Positions 20,507-31,162 of a stretch of DNA of 64,000 nucleotides are shown here, in pieces; the first letter of the stretch is position 1; each line of letters starts with the position of its first letter. Both the position numbers and the translations under genes were made by a program. The DNA is from Nitzschia sp. pyKryTriq1 (lineage: Eukaryota > Bacillariophyta > Bacillariophyceae > Bacillariales > Bacillariaceae): assembly GCA_956465555.1 (NCBI GenBank), contig OY101115.1, positions 2,046,001 to 2,110,000 of the forward strand, read 5' to 3'. The notes below the pieces were generated by a model. It was not told the origin of the DNA and made no database searches. It saw nothing but the letters and a program-made list of their open reading frames with translations.

Positions 20507-21160
20507 ATGCGAGCGGCACGACGACCCCGAGAACGACGAACCATTGAAATGGATCGGAAACGGGCTCTACGACGGCAAGAACAACAAAGCAGAACAACGA
20601 CAACAACGAGACGACGACGAAATATACAAGGAATCAATATGAATGATGTGAATATGAATGATGTGAATGATGACGTGAATATGAATATGACTAGGATGAA
20701 TAGGATCTATACCCGATACAACAACAACAACAACAGCAGCAATATTCATCATGACAAGAACAACAACCACAGCACCAAAAATCAAGAACAGCAGCAGCAA
20801 CAACCGGGAGGACCACTTCCATCCAAGGGGGATAGGGGTGCCGACGTCAGCACGAGCAGTGGTGGTGGTGGTGGTGGTGGTGGACTTCAAGAATTGGCCA
20901 ATGTGGCCATGAACGCGGTGTCAACTACAACTACTGCTGCTACTTCTACTAGTACTTCTACGGCGACGAAAAAGAGGAAAGAGCAACAACCCGACGACGA
21001 CTCCTCTTTGTGCAAGAAGAAGAAGAAGAAGACGACGAAAGCCAAGAAGAATGACAAGGACACCACCATCACCACCACCAATCACGGGGACAACAACAAG
21101 AACGAGAACAAGAATAGTACTAGTAGTCCTTGCGAGGAGGACGATCCCAAGAAAAATTGA
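20507..21160 (+). CDS. Low-complexity Asn/Lys/Thr-rich protein, doubtful
   Basis: ORF of 217 aa from the ATG at 20507; the frame is open back to 20375 without an ATG. The first 45 residues are basic and charged (RPRERRTIEMDRKRALRRQE) and look like real protein. After that the sequence is repeat-driven: MNDVN units, Asn runs, a Gly run, Thr/Ser runs, then Lys-rich CKKKKKKTTKAKKN and Asp/Glu/Asn segments. The underlying DNA is a series of trinucleotide expansions, so coding selection cannot be judged by eye. It lies between the two inverted copies of a short repeat. If it is a gene, the missing upstream start suggests a spliced 5' exon with an acceptor such as TTCAG at 20421-20425. Confidence 0.35.
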   Translation: MRAARRPRERRTIEMDRKRALRRQEQQSRTTTTTRRRRNIQGINMNDVNMNDVNDDVNMNMTRMNRIYTRYNNNNNSSNIHHDKNNNHSTKNQEQQQQQPGGPLPSKGDRGADVSTSSGGGGGGGGLQELANVAMNAVSTTTTAATSTSTSTATKKRKEQQPDDDSSLCKKKKKKTTKAKKNDKDTTITTTNHGDNNKNENKNSTSSPCEEDDPKKN

Positions 21161-22592
21161 GCACACGCCTCGATCGTACCGGTGGTACAAACCAATTCAA
21201 AATAAGAGAATAGAAGTAATAATTATGATAATAATAATAGAAATCCACACATACAGTAGTATGATACACCGACACGGGCACTTTACTTCAAGGACGACTC
21301 CTCCATCCAGTCTAGTCTACTAGTAGTAGATGTTACGAATCTATAGAATCATGGGAAACATCAATTATTAATCAAGCAAGCACTGCGGCGTATGAAGTGC
21401 TGCTGGTCGTAGTACGAATACTATCTGTACTGCAAAGGAAATCGACAATCGGTACTAGTAGTACTAGCTAGACTTACTGACTTGTAATGATGCTGCGAAA
21501 CATAAACTCTACCACTCTAGAGTAGTATAGTAGTAGAGGAGTAGTCGTCGTCATCGGTCATGGAGGTCATGGTGGTCATCAGAACAACGAGCTGAATAAA
21601 ATAATAAATAATAATCATCACAACATCATCACATCATCGACTACCACGACTGAATTACTACGCTAGGGACCGACATGATCCGACAAGACCGCGCGATAGA
21701 ACGAAAGTGTCGGTTTGTCGGACAGCCGGACCGACAAACCGACATGGACCGACAAGACCGCGCGTCGATAGAATGGGCCCTGATGATGGACAGATGCGCA
21801 TAAACTTGGTTGTGGTCTGTACTCAGTACGGTACGGCAGTCCATGCCAACTGCCAACACCCAGCGCCAACACGCCAACACGATAACATCACTTCTTTCGC
21901 GCCGTGCCGCCGGTACAAGTACTGCACCAGTAATCTACTGGTACCGTACACGTGTACCAGGGGTACAAAATTGAAAATGACGTCAGTGATGTGTGCTCGA
22001 TCGCGTTCTTTGTGGCGCACAGACCTTTTCCAGCGTTGCTGTGGACGTCTGGTAGACTACCATACCATACCATACCGGTATTAGGGAAGCTTCAATGCAA
22101 TCGATAAGGCACCGACCGCGGACCGTCCCACACCAGTACTGTAGATAATTCCCGGTACCTGGTACTTCGTACCTGGTATCATCATCATCATCCTCGCAAC
22201 ATCTATCTGTCGGCTGTTAGAACCTCATCACACTATTGGTCGGCATCATCGTCGTGTCGCGGAATGGAAGAGCAATTGCAGGACAGCAGAACAGAACATT
22301 AGCAAACTGGCGGGACTGGCTGACTGACTGTTCTATCCAATTGCAGTAACTTTCTGCAACTCATTCCGACAGTCCGATACCGTAGAGGTAGGTGTACCGT
22401 ATATTGCAAGCCACTACTGTTCTGCACCGTACCGCCAACACTGCCATGTGGTTGGAATGGATGCCTGCGCTGGGCACTCTTGGAGATTGCGGCAGAGTTC
22501 AACGAGCAAGGCCCTGTGATTCAAACTCAAGAGTGTCGTTGTCGAATGGCCGATGCTTATTTCGTCGAAAGAATCCAAGGGAGGCATCCACG
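21161..22592. other. Intergenic region with repeats
   Basis: No gene seen. Contains CTAG/GTAC-rich sequence (21300-21530), the short repeat copy B (21666-21780), GTAC palindromes (21905-21966 and 22060-22182) and an ATC microsatellite (22177-22195). The in-frame upstream extension of the DUF1995 ORF (22392-22592) has ATGs, but the signal-like N-terminus begins at 22593. Confidence 0.5.
21666..21780 (-). repeat. Short dispersed repeat, copy B (inverted)
   Basis: Read on the minus strand it starts GGGCCCATTCTATCGA and ends CATGTCGGTCCC, like copy A. It carries two sub-units ending in GACAAGACCGCGCG next to ATAGAA, and an internal inverted repeat around 21698-21746 (GTGTCGGTTTGTCGG facing CCGACAAACCGACA). 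Confidence 0.65.
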
Positions 22593-24311
22593 ATGATTCG
22601 ACTGGCTGTATCGAGAACGATGCTAGTTCTGGCACTGCTATTCACATCGCAAAAGGGCAGATTTGCTAGGGCGTATTACTATGAGTATCCAACAACACTG
22701 TTCGGTCGAACCCAAAACTACCATCATTATCAAGGACGCAAAGAAGATTATCTTGCCCGAAAGTTCTTGACGCGGAAGTCTGGGATTACGATATTGGCAT
22801 CTTCCGAAGGAGACGAGGAAGCTTCGGAACGATCCGATGGGCTATCAGACTTGGAACGGGACCTACTCAGAAGGATAACAATTCTGGAAGCTTTGGTTTC
22901 GAAACAAGAAATGGAGATCCATCGATTAAAAAAGTCAAATGAGGAACTCAAGGTGACAACTGAAGCCTTTGCGCAAGTAATCAAGCTTCTTCGAGAGGCG
23001 GGCCTTGAATCCAACTCTGCAGAAGGAGATTCCAAAGACGCCGAAGAGAAAACAACACGTATGGACAGCGAAGGGAATCCCAAATCAACTGGAAATGAGC
23101 AAAGTAGTAGGGTCGTCGAATCCTTTGACGATTCCATGATTTTCGGTACAGCCCCATCTTCAGTGAACGATGCAGCAGATGCTGCTGGCGCGGCCATTTT
23201 GGCTGCCATGCTCGGTGGAAAGCAACGAATGTTGGTAGATGTTCGAGATGCTGAATTGAGTTCTGACCCAGAAACGCTCGTACAATTCATTGAACTTGCC
23301 ATCCTGCCTGTTGCTGCTGGGCTTGAAGGGTTGAGGAGTACAAGAAACAGAGTCAAGATTGTCTTCCCGAAAGTGTCACAGCTACTAGAATATCGACGGA
23401 CGATGGCGTTGGCTGCCCCTGAGGTTGTTGCGTTAAGCACTCTTGGTTTTGATCCTGTCGAGCGAAGGGATAAGCTGGTTGTTATAGTAGCACCAGAACC
23501 TGATGATGAAGAAGGTCTTGTGGCAATGAGAGAGTTGCTTTACCCTTCTGACAGCAGTCAATCGATTCAACAGCCCATTGTGATTTTAAACTATCATATG
23601 GTTCCAGTTGCTGGGATCGCGGGAGACTTTGAAACAGCCTACCATCTCCGCCTTCTCTCCGTACAATTCATGTCGGGAGAAATGGCGAATGAGATTCTTT
23701 CAAAGTCCAAATCTCAGACTGTTGATGACACCGCAGTACCAGAACTTGAAGTCGTTGAGCACGAAGACACAGACGAGGTTGCAGATGCGTCAAGTAGTAA
23801 CGACAGCGAGGACGACAAGGCTCTTGAAGCTGCAATGAAACACGCACATGAGCTCGGCACCAGTCAAGGTTTTACTCGAGCCATGGTAATTCGTGCATAC
23901 CCAAGGTGAGAATTTTTATTTGTTTACTTCTTTTGCGGCATATCGTGCTTTTCTTCTGAAAGCAACCTTGCACAAAACTGCAATATCTTATGGTTTTTTC
24001 TCCTTCATAGGCCGTGGCATGTATTTGTCGATACGGCGCCTGATACTGACACTGACTTTGAGGTTGCGGCGACGTTTGACGAAGAACCAAGTTTGGAGGA
24101 GATAAACATGGCGATCGTGGAATGTCTAGAAGGCAGCGAAAGGGAGGACGAGCTTGTGGCGCAGCAAATGCAACAGGCCTTGGAAGACGGACAGCTTGAC
24201 CGAGTGTCTGATATGATAGGGAAAGTTCTCGATTTCGATGATGAGGAAGATGCTAGTGATGAAGACGATGACGAAAACGATTTCGACATTTTCGCAGAAG
24301 ACAGCGTATGA
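22593..24311 (+). CDS. DUF1995-like protein, probably plastid-targeted
   Basis: Exons 22593-23905 and 24011-24311 give 537 aa; the 105-nt intron has GTGAG and TTCATAG borders. The N-terminus MIRLAVSRTMLVLALLFTS has the form of a signal peptide, and FARAYYYEY places an aromatic residue after Ala, as in the cleavage motif of diatom plastid presequences. A coiled coil covers about 85-130 (LERDLLRRITILEALVSKQE). From about 200 to 455 the pattern fits DUF1995: AILAAMLGGKQRMLVDV, VKIVFPK, LVVIVAPEP and PIVILNYHM; the exon junction rebuilds RAYPRPWHVFVD. DUF1995 proteins in plants and algae are plastid factors, some tied to photosystem assembly. The acidic C-terminus (DDEEDASDEDDDEND) is unusual. 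In-frame ATGs at 22446 and 22461 exist but give a poorer N-terminus. Confidence 0.7.
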
Positions 24312-24449
24312 GAGGAAAACACAGAAAATCGAATCAAGTTTACATTCCTACGCAGATGTTGTGAATGCATTCGAATAGTGGACGCTTTCCAGGCCTATCC
24401 TCCAGCAATCCATTGCTCAACGAGTGCTTCCTCGTCTTAGCATTCGGAA

Positions 24450-26874
24450 TCAAATCTCCCCTTGTGCAGACTCTAGTTCGAGAATATAGCTCTCGGCTTC
24501 CTGCAATTTTGCTTCCAGGGAAACCTTTTTATTCAGGGCGACCGTGAGAGCTTCGGTCATCTGTCTTTGGAGTTCGCCAATACTGCATTGGAGCGTCGCC
24601 TTGGTCTGCTTGTTCTCTATCAGCAGCTTTTGGTTTTCCTTGCGGAGTTTCGCCATCTATCATGAATGGAAAAGGTAGGATGAGAACAATAACGTTATAG
24701 AAGCAGTTCAATGTAAAAATTGTCCGTAGACGTACCTCTTCAAATAAATCTCGAAATGGTGTGACTCGGCTCTCGTACTTCTTTCGAAATGCAAAGATTT
24801 GGTTTTGATATTTTTGTTTGTCTGATTCGGCTGTCTCGGTGCGCCACTGAAGCTCTCCCATTTGGTAGCGCAATGCCTCGATCTGCAAATCCTTGGTCTT
24901 ACAACGACGACACGAATATTCGGCCTCTCCGCCTTCTCTTGTGTGTGACTTTTGGATTGGTTGCTCTCGGACTGGTTGTAAAATAGTCTTGCCTTCTGCA
25001 TGAAAAAATCTGTCGCAAACAAGGCTCCTCTGCTCCTCACAATCATCTACGTCGTCTCTTGCCTCGGATACAACAGATGAGTGACTATCATCATCATCAT
25101 TGTCATCTAACCTGGATTCATCAGTGTCTTCGTCGACGTCCATATCGCTGCTGTGATAGTCTATCTTTAGAGAGGGAACTTGTCGATCGGACGAAACTGG
25201 TGTAGCAGATCGATAGTGATCATCTTCCTGAGAGTTGTCATTTTCTTCTTCGAGCGCCGAATTGAGGGACGATGATGAAAGAGACTGCTGTGACCGAATA
25301 TCGGACTTTGGACTTTCATCTTGTTCGGGGGTTTCTTCCGTTGTCGAGGATGGGTCGGGCAAAACGAGAGTACGTGCATCCATTCTTCTTTTGATCTGGC
25401 CTATCAATGAGTTTCTCGGACTTGGGGTATCAGGAGTCATATTCTGTCTCCAATCAAACAGGTCATCGTCGTCGTCCTTCATTTCCATATCCGAGGAATG
25501 TTCTGGCAACTCCTCCGTCGCACTATCGCCAGGAGGGTCTACACCTCTACTGTCTTCCAACTCTATGTGTGGCTCCTCCTGTTTCGCAACCGGTGATGTG
25601 ATTTCCTCAGTAGCAGTACTACAAGTACCCTGTTCTAAATCATTGCATGGATGATGATCATGATCACCCAACGAAGCAGCCTCCCCTCGACGTTGCGAAG
25701 GAGAACCTGGCAAATCCATTCCAGCCGGTGAAGTGAGATGGTCCCAATTTTCAAAGTCCAGGCAGTCGTCGCTACCATAAGACAAGGAACAGGAATTGTT
25801 CCCCACCAGGAGCACAATACTGCTAGACCGTTGACTTTTGCTTCGACTGGTCACGTTGCAAGCGCAGTCACCGGGTGAATTCTCCACATCATCATTATGA
25901 TCGACAATCGAGAGAACATCGTTGTTCTGGGCGACAGAAAGATCTTCGTTTTCCTTGTCGCAGTCGTTGTCGTCGTCATCTACGAATGATGATTTCGCAT
26001 GTCTGTTTGCTGTGGTCTCCTTGTCAATTGGGGAGATCGAATTTTTGGTTAGACTTTCAGGGGCGTTGTTGAAATATTTGTCATTGTCATTTTCGTAGTC
26101 ATCATCATCACTCATTAACTGCTTGGGCTCGATAAGATCGTAATTGCGGGGACGTCCTCTCGCTGGAGTGGTCGTCAGAGGCGACCCAAAAGTAGACGAC
26201 TGAAAGGAGCAAGATAGTGGCGATAAAGCACCAGCCTCGTCTTGTTGTTGTTGGTAGTCAATCACCAACAGATTTGTAGAATCATCATCATCATCGACTC
26301 CTCTGCGGATAGGCGACTCTTGCATCAGTCGGATGGATGAAAAGGATTCTCGTGGTTGTTGCGATTGTTTTTGATTGGGCTTGTTTTCATCGTTTTGCTT
26401 GGGAGGAGCGAGGTGCGAAGGTTCCGATTTCCGACGGTGTTCGCTACCTACAATTCCATTCTGCAACTCTTTTCGTTCCTTGGGCAAAGTCGAGGGATAT
26501 TGCTTGGATGGGTGAACCAGCATGGATGCTGAAGCTGAAGGCTGCACCTGTACGGGTACTTTGGATTTGAGCCGTGACGCCACGGTTCCTTGTTCGTACA
26601 GACGAAGGGCCGCGCTCTTGCGTACTCGCATGTGTGGTTGTTCCGGAGTAGGATTGGAACGTCTTACTTTCACCTTGACCTTTTTCCGCAATCCTTCCGG
26701 AGTTGGCTGTTGGCGATGATTAGGATGAGGACAATGGTGATTGGAATTCATGTCATTCTTTTTATTGTCTCGACTTTTTTGCTTGGCGGCACGTTGCTCC
26801 CGCCATAGTTGGAGTTTTTCTTCCCTCGACAGGGGCTTTTCAGCTTGGCCATGCTGCACTGTCGTCGAAGCCAT
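24450..26874 (-). CDS. Acidic coiled-coil protein, unknown function
   Basis: Exons 26874-24736 and 24656-24450 give 781 aa. The N-terminus is basic (LSREEKLQLWREQRAAKQKS) and resembles the start of mitotic or microtubule-associated proteins. A long disordered middle (about 100-640) is rich in Ser, Asp and Glu with many SP and TP sites (SPIRRGVDDDDDS, MTPDTPSPRNSLIG). The last 120 residues form a coiled coil that crosses the exon junction: ALRYQMGELQWRTETAE to PFRDLFEE, then MAKLRKENQKLLIENKQ and VSLEAKLQEAESYILELES. CRRCKTKDLQ just before the coil holds a CxxC pair. The 79-nt intron has GTACG and GATAG borders, phase 0; reading through gives a stop-containing, low-quality tail, supporting the splice. 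No family recognised. Confidence 0.7.
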
Positions 26875-28961
26875 GGTCGGTGTTCAATTTTTGAATGTGA
26901 TACTTGCTTGTCAATGGAACTGGATGGAGGATCGCTGTCATCTGTCATGCCATCACAGTCTTCTGTGATGCTCCCTGCTCCCTTTCATCATCACGATGTG
27001 AAGAAGGAAGAATCATGATGTTTTTGGTTTTGTGGAGATTTTCATGTCGTCAACCGCTCTCGCTCGATTTTAAAAATGCATTGAATTTCCTCATGTCTGG
27101 TGAAATTCATTATAAGAGGTCCAATGAGTCGTTGATTGGAAGAAACGACGGATAATAGCGGTATGCTACCGGTATCATAGGAGAGTGAGGCGGGCGCGTG
27201 GTGCATCAGACGTCACACGCACGAACACATTGGAATTCGAACCAACTCGAACACATGACGAACAAAGCATCTTCGGTTACAAAAGCTTCTCACTTCATTC
27301 TCACTCAAAAAGCTTCTCACAAAAAGGTGAGAGGAAACAAGAAACACAACAAACAAGACAACAACACTATAAACTAGCTCACTCTTCTTGTCACTCTTAT
27401 CAATTCAATTTGTATTCAATTGGTGATCATATTCCTCAATTTAGTACAGACGTCATCATCATCATGTCATCGGTTGCGGTATTGTTGTACTTTTGCTGTT
27501 CATTTCTGGGATCAATGATCAGGGGAAGGTGTCAACCGAATCTACGCATCACAGACAGACGACTCACAAATTGATTCTTGCGCGAGTCGATTCATCATCC
27601 ACTGCCGACGAACATTCAAAAGATTGAGAAGCTATTCCAAAACAAAGGCAACAACAACAATAACAACAACAATCTAAAATAGCTCACTCTTTCCACCGCA
27701 CCTCTACTTTACTATCGTATTGTATAGGTACTGAAAGGACCACGACATGCACGATGCGGTGGACAACAGGAGTGAACAAACAAAATTCTAAGCATGATGT
27801 CAGTTTTACTCGACAACAACAAGTATTAACATGCAGCACCAGTCATCCAAGATAGGCAGCAACAATGTCAGAATGGACAGCAAAAATACAAACGCTAGTT
27901 GTTGAGGAAGCCAGCCATTAGGAGAAATAGAGGAACCCAAAGTGGCAGACCAAATGGTAGAATCAGAAGAAGAGCCGCTAGCACATTCTTCACATTCTTG
28001 TGAGATGCTTGGCATGCTTGACCCTCATTTAACATTGACGAGTACATTGATGACAACAATGAAACACCTAAAAGATGAAATGAAGAGCAAATTAATATAG
28101 GAATTGAATTAATCATGGTGTTGTAGATGAGCGACAGTTTGTCATTCAGTACCGTCGTATAGGAGGAGTACTAGTCGCCTATTCTTCTTGTCTTTCTTTG
28201 GTTTGGTTGTTATGATCCATTTTTGGTGTCCTATCATTTTTAAATATTTAGAACAGTATTTTTTCTATTGAAAGATGATTCTGGTCATCATGTTCATTCT
28301 CGATGGCTACTCCACTCCGTGTTTGGGCCGGGGAGGAGGGTCATTTTCAGCTCCTTGGCCTTGTCCTTGGCTGCCGGTGGGTCGGGACCATGACGAACGA
28401 CGATCGGAGGGGCGCTCATGTCAGTTGAGAATTTTGGGTGGACGTCCCGTTGTTCCTTTTGCCTCTACAGTATTTTCCTACCAGGTTCTACGGCGAGGGC
28501 ACCGCACGCCTCGCGCCGTAATTTTTTCACCCGTTATTCCGGCTTCGAACACGGGAGAGAGGAGAGGAACACAACAAAAAACGAAACACGACACTCGAGC
28601 GAACGAGGAAGGCTGGCTGGTGTCGTAAACGAGCGACCACACGAAGACAATAATACGATCACTCCCGAAAAGGCCGAAGTTTCATTCCAAGCAAGCAAAA
28701 GGGAACCCCTGAGGCTATTGGAAGTAAAACTTTCGACGGTGACTGAACGCACTTATTCCCATCTCTTCCAGGAAAAGTAGAGAAACTCGGTAGGTAACCC
28801 CGCACGCTCCTCGAGTGGTGTCATGTCACCCACATGCTATTGCTATTGCTATAGCTATAGTGCCTGTAGTGTCATGTCATTCTATTCGACTTCCGTGGTC
28901 TCACAATTTGATGCCAATTATCAATGTTATCCGCTGGAACTGATGACTTTAGGAATACTAG
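26875..28961. other. Long intergenic region, no confident gene
   Basis: About 2.1 kb. Features seen: AAAAGCTTCTCAC as a direct repeat (near 27280 and 27307), CAA/AAC-rich sequence (27640-27675), and a minus-strand hydrophobic ORF of 73 aa (28116-27895) with a possible splice acceptor inside it. None has a recognisable domain. The GC-rich part 28320-28560 lies before the ELM2 gene and may be its promoter or 5' UTR. Confidence 0.4.
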
Positions 28962-30933
28962 ATGACTTATCTGCAGACAGCCAGTGCCCATGGGCAGCAG
29001 CCGCTTTTGCTTGATAAAGCAAGCGAACAGGGACCTCGGTCATCACTGAGTGAAAGTGAAATGTACAGGAGAGTCTTTCGTGTGCAGGAAGCAACACGAC
29101 CAGAAGGCTTGGATGGCGTCACAAGTAGTAGTTCCATTTCTGTGAGTTCCACGCCACCCAAACAACTCGCACCAGTTTCCCCAGGCCCGGCCGCTATAGT
29201 TGCTGAAGGTGAGCTTGAGTCTTCCTCTTTGAAGAAGGCCCTCCCTTATATTCCACCGCATGCGGATTACACCATTATCAAAGGGAAATATGAAGCTGCC
29301 TATCACGTCGCCACTCTTGAAAAGGAGCAAAGTCCTCGACAGGGGAAGTCAAACAAGAAGGAGGCCTCGGATTCTGCCACGGTACAACAAGCAAGCCATG
29401 TCGGTACCACCCGCAGTCCAGCGTCCCGGTCGAACGGAAGCAAAGTACTTGCAGTGGCGGAGTGGACTTTTCCAAAAGATGATCAAGGCAAGGAAGCGAA
29501 TGTTGATAAATGGGCTTTCATCAAGTCCGAGGTTGCAAAGGGCCGCGACGTTGACTTTCGCCCGACACCCGCTGGTGCTTCCTACCAAGTTCCAATGCCC
29601 GCTAGACAAGGGCGGAAAAGAAAGAGTCGAGGTCCCATACTACTAGATGAGCAGGGGGACCCCATCTGGAACTCGCTCGTACAAGATGTGACGTTTGACT
29701 CTCGTTACTTGCAGTATGATAACTCGCCATACGGATTCTTGGATCAGCTAGTGCAGCCATCTGTGGTTGTTGCGGGTGCTACTTCCGAAAACTCGGATGT
29801 CTTGGACGAAGAATTCTTTCAAACCATTCCGGACCCACCGATCAACTTGACCAAGACATCGAGAGTGGGTGCGTGTTTTCAGGCAAGAGTTTGCCGTCAT
29901 ATGGGGGACTATCACGACAAACGAAACGCGGACTATCTTCCGGAGTAAGTTCAATGCACATTTTTTGTTTTTTGCGCTGCAGTAAACCACTAATCCAGTC
30001 ATGGTTTTTATTGTGTGTCCAATCAAAAGATACGAGACGCTGTGGGACCCAGTCCGTGCCAACGAAGCTGAGAAGAAAGGCCAAGACATTGACACATTTC
30101 TATTGAGCCACAATATGCCATTATCAGAACGAGAGATGAAAATGAAGCTACTTCATTTGTGTGGCTATGATGTGGCACAGGCGCAGGAGGAATACAATCG
30201 AATCCAAAGTTTTGGCTGGGAGGAGGACAACACATGGACTGACAACGAAAAGCTGAAATTCAAAGACATTCTGCAAAATGCAAGCCGAAAAGATTTTGCA
30301 GCCTTTGCGAAGCAGATGAAGCGAAGCCGAGCGGATTGTATGGTTCAATACTATCAGTGGAAGCGCAAATCACGCTCCTACGCCGAAACAAAGAAGAGGT
30401 GGAAGCACTGGCGCCAAGACGCGACTAAGAACGATTACTGCAGCGTATGTGATGATGGAGGGGATTTGTTGGTTTTGTGCGACCGATGCGACGACGCATA
30501 CCATCTGAGTTGTTTGAAACCTGCGCTGAGTGCAATCCCCACAGGCGACTGGTTTTGCCCAAAATGTGTTGCAAAAAAGGTTTCCCAACAAGGTGGGTAC
30601 ATCACCCTTGCCCCGCGTAGCTCTCCGTCGTCAAAGCTGTGGGCTTCTCCCGGACGAGTTGCAGCACTTGGCAGAGAAATGAAAAGAGAAGGTCAAGACA
30701 AATCGCAAGCGCCACCGCGTACGCTTTTCCCCTCGGTCTCTGGTTCATTGGGGCAAGAGGGGGGCGTAGCATCGGTGCCGGGTAATAGTCCTGGCGCTGC
30801 AGTATCATCGGGATCGCATCTGGGTCACAGCATGATACATTCAAGTCCGGGACGAGAAGAATCGTCCGCTCGGATTTCCGTTGACTCGCCATTCATCCTT
30901 TCGGACGATGAGTCGGAGGCCGCTGATGTCTAA
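28962..30933 (+). CDS. ELM2-SANT-PHD chromatin protein
   Basis: Exons 28962-29944 and 30030-30933 give 628 aa with an 85-nt intron (GTAAGT, CAAAAG). An ELM2-type domain spans the junction: SRVGACFQARV near 302-312, then NADYLPEYETLWDP and MKLLHLCGYDVAQAQEEYN. A SANT domain follows at about 393-445 (TWTDNEKLKFKDILQNASRK, then CMVQYYQWKRKS). A PHD finger lies at about 464-507 (CSVCDDGGDLLVLCDRCDDA, then HLSCLKPALSAIPTGDWFCP with a final Cys pair). In animals ELM2-SANT pairs recruit and activate class I histone deacetylases, and this PHD class reads unmodified H3K4 or similar marks, so I infer a corepressor subunit. Residues 1-300 are Ser/Pro/Lys-rich with no known fold. The adjacent arrangement of all three domains in one protein is less common. 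Confidence 0.87.
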
Positions 30934-31162
30934 CTCCGCCAGTAGATTCAGACAATTGGGAGCCACTTTCAGTAGTAGACTTACTGTAGGTAGAGCTGAA
31001 GGATAGGACTGACTACGAAAGCGTGCACCCAAAACTAGAATTTTTACTGATGATCGAAATCTTTCTATCTTTATTTTTTAGAATTGTGGCTGCGAAGCAC
31101 CGTAGTCTATCTACGAGTTGGTGGTGCATTTTCGCGCCTACTACTTCGTCCGTCGATTCATT

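Noticed and set aside
22748-23440. 230-codon minus-strand ORF opposite the DUF1995 gene
   Set aside because: It is the antisense of a well-supported exon, is Ser-rich as expected for the reverse of Glu/Asp-rich coding, and has no domain.
27806-28116. Two overlapping hydrophobic minus-strand ORFs
   Set aside because: Short, in different frames, no homology by eye; a CATCTTTTAG acceptor lies inside one of them, but no partner exon was found.
28275-28780. Two overlapping plus-strand ORFs before the ELM2 gene
   Set aside because: GC-rich, Arg/Gly-rich with no motif; more likely promoter or 5' UTR.
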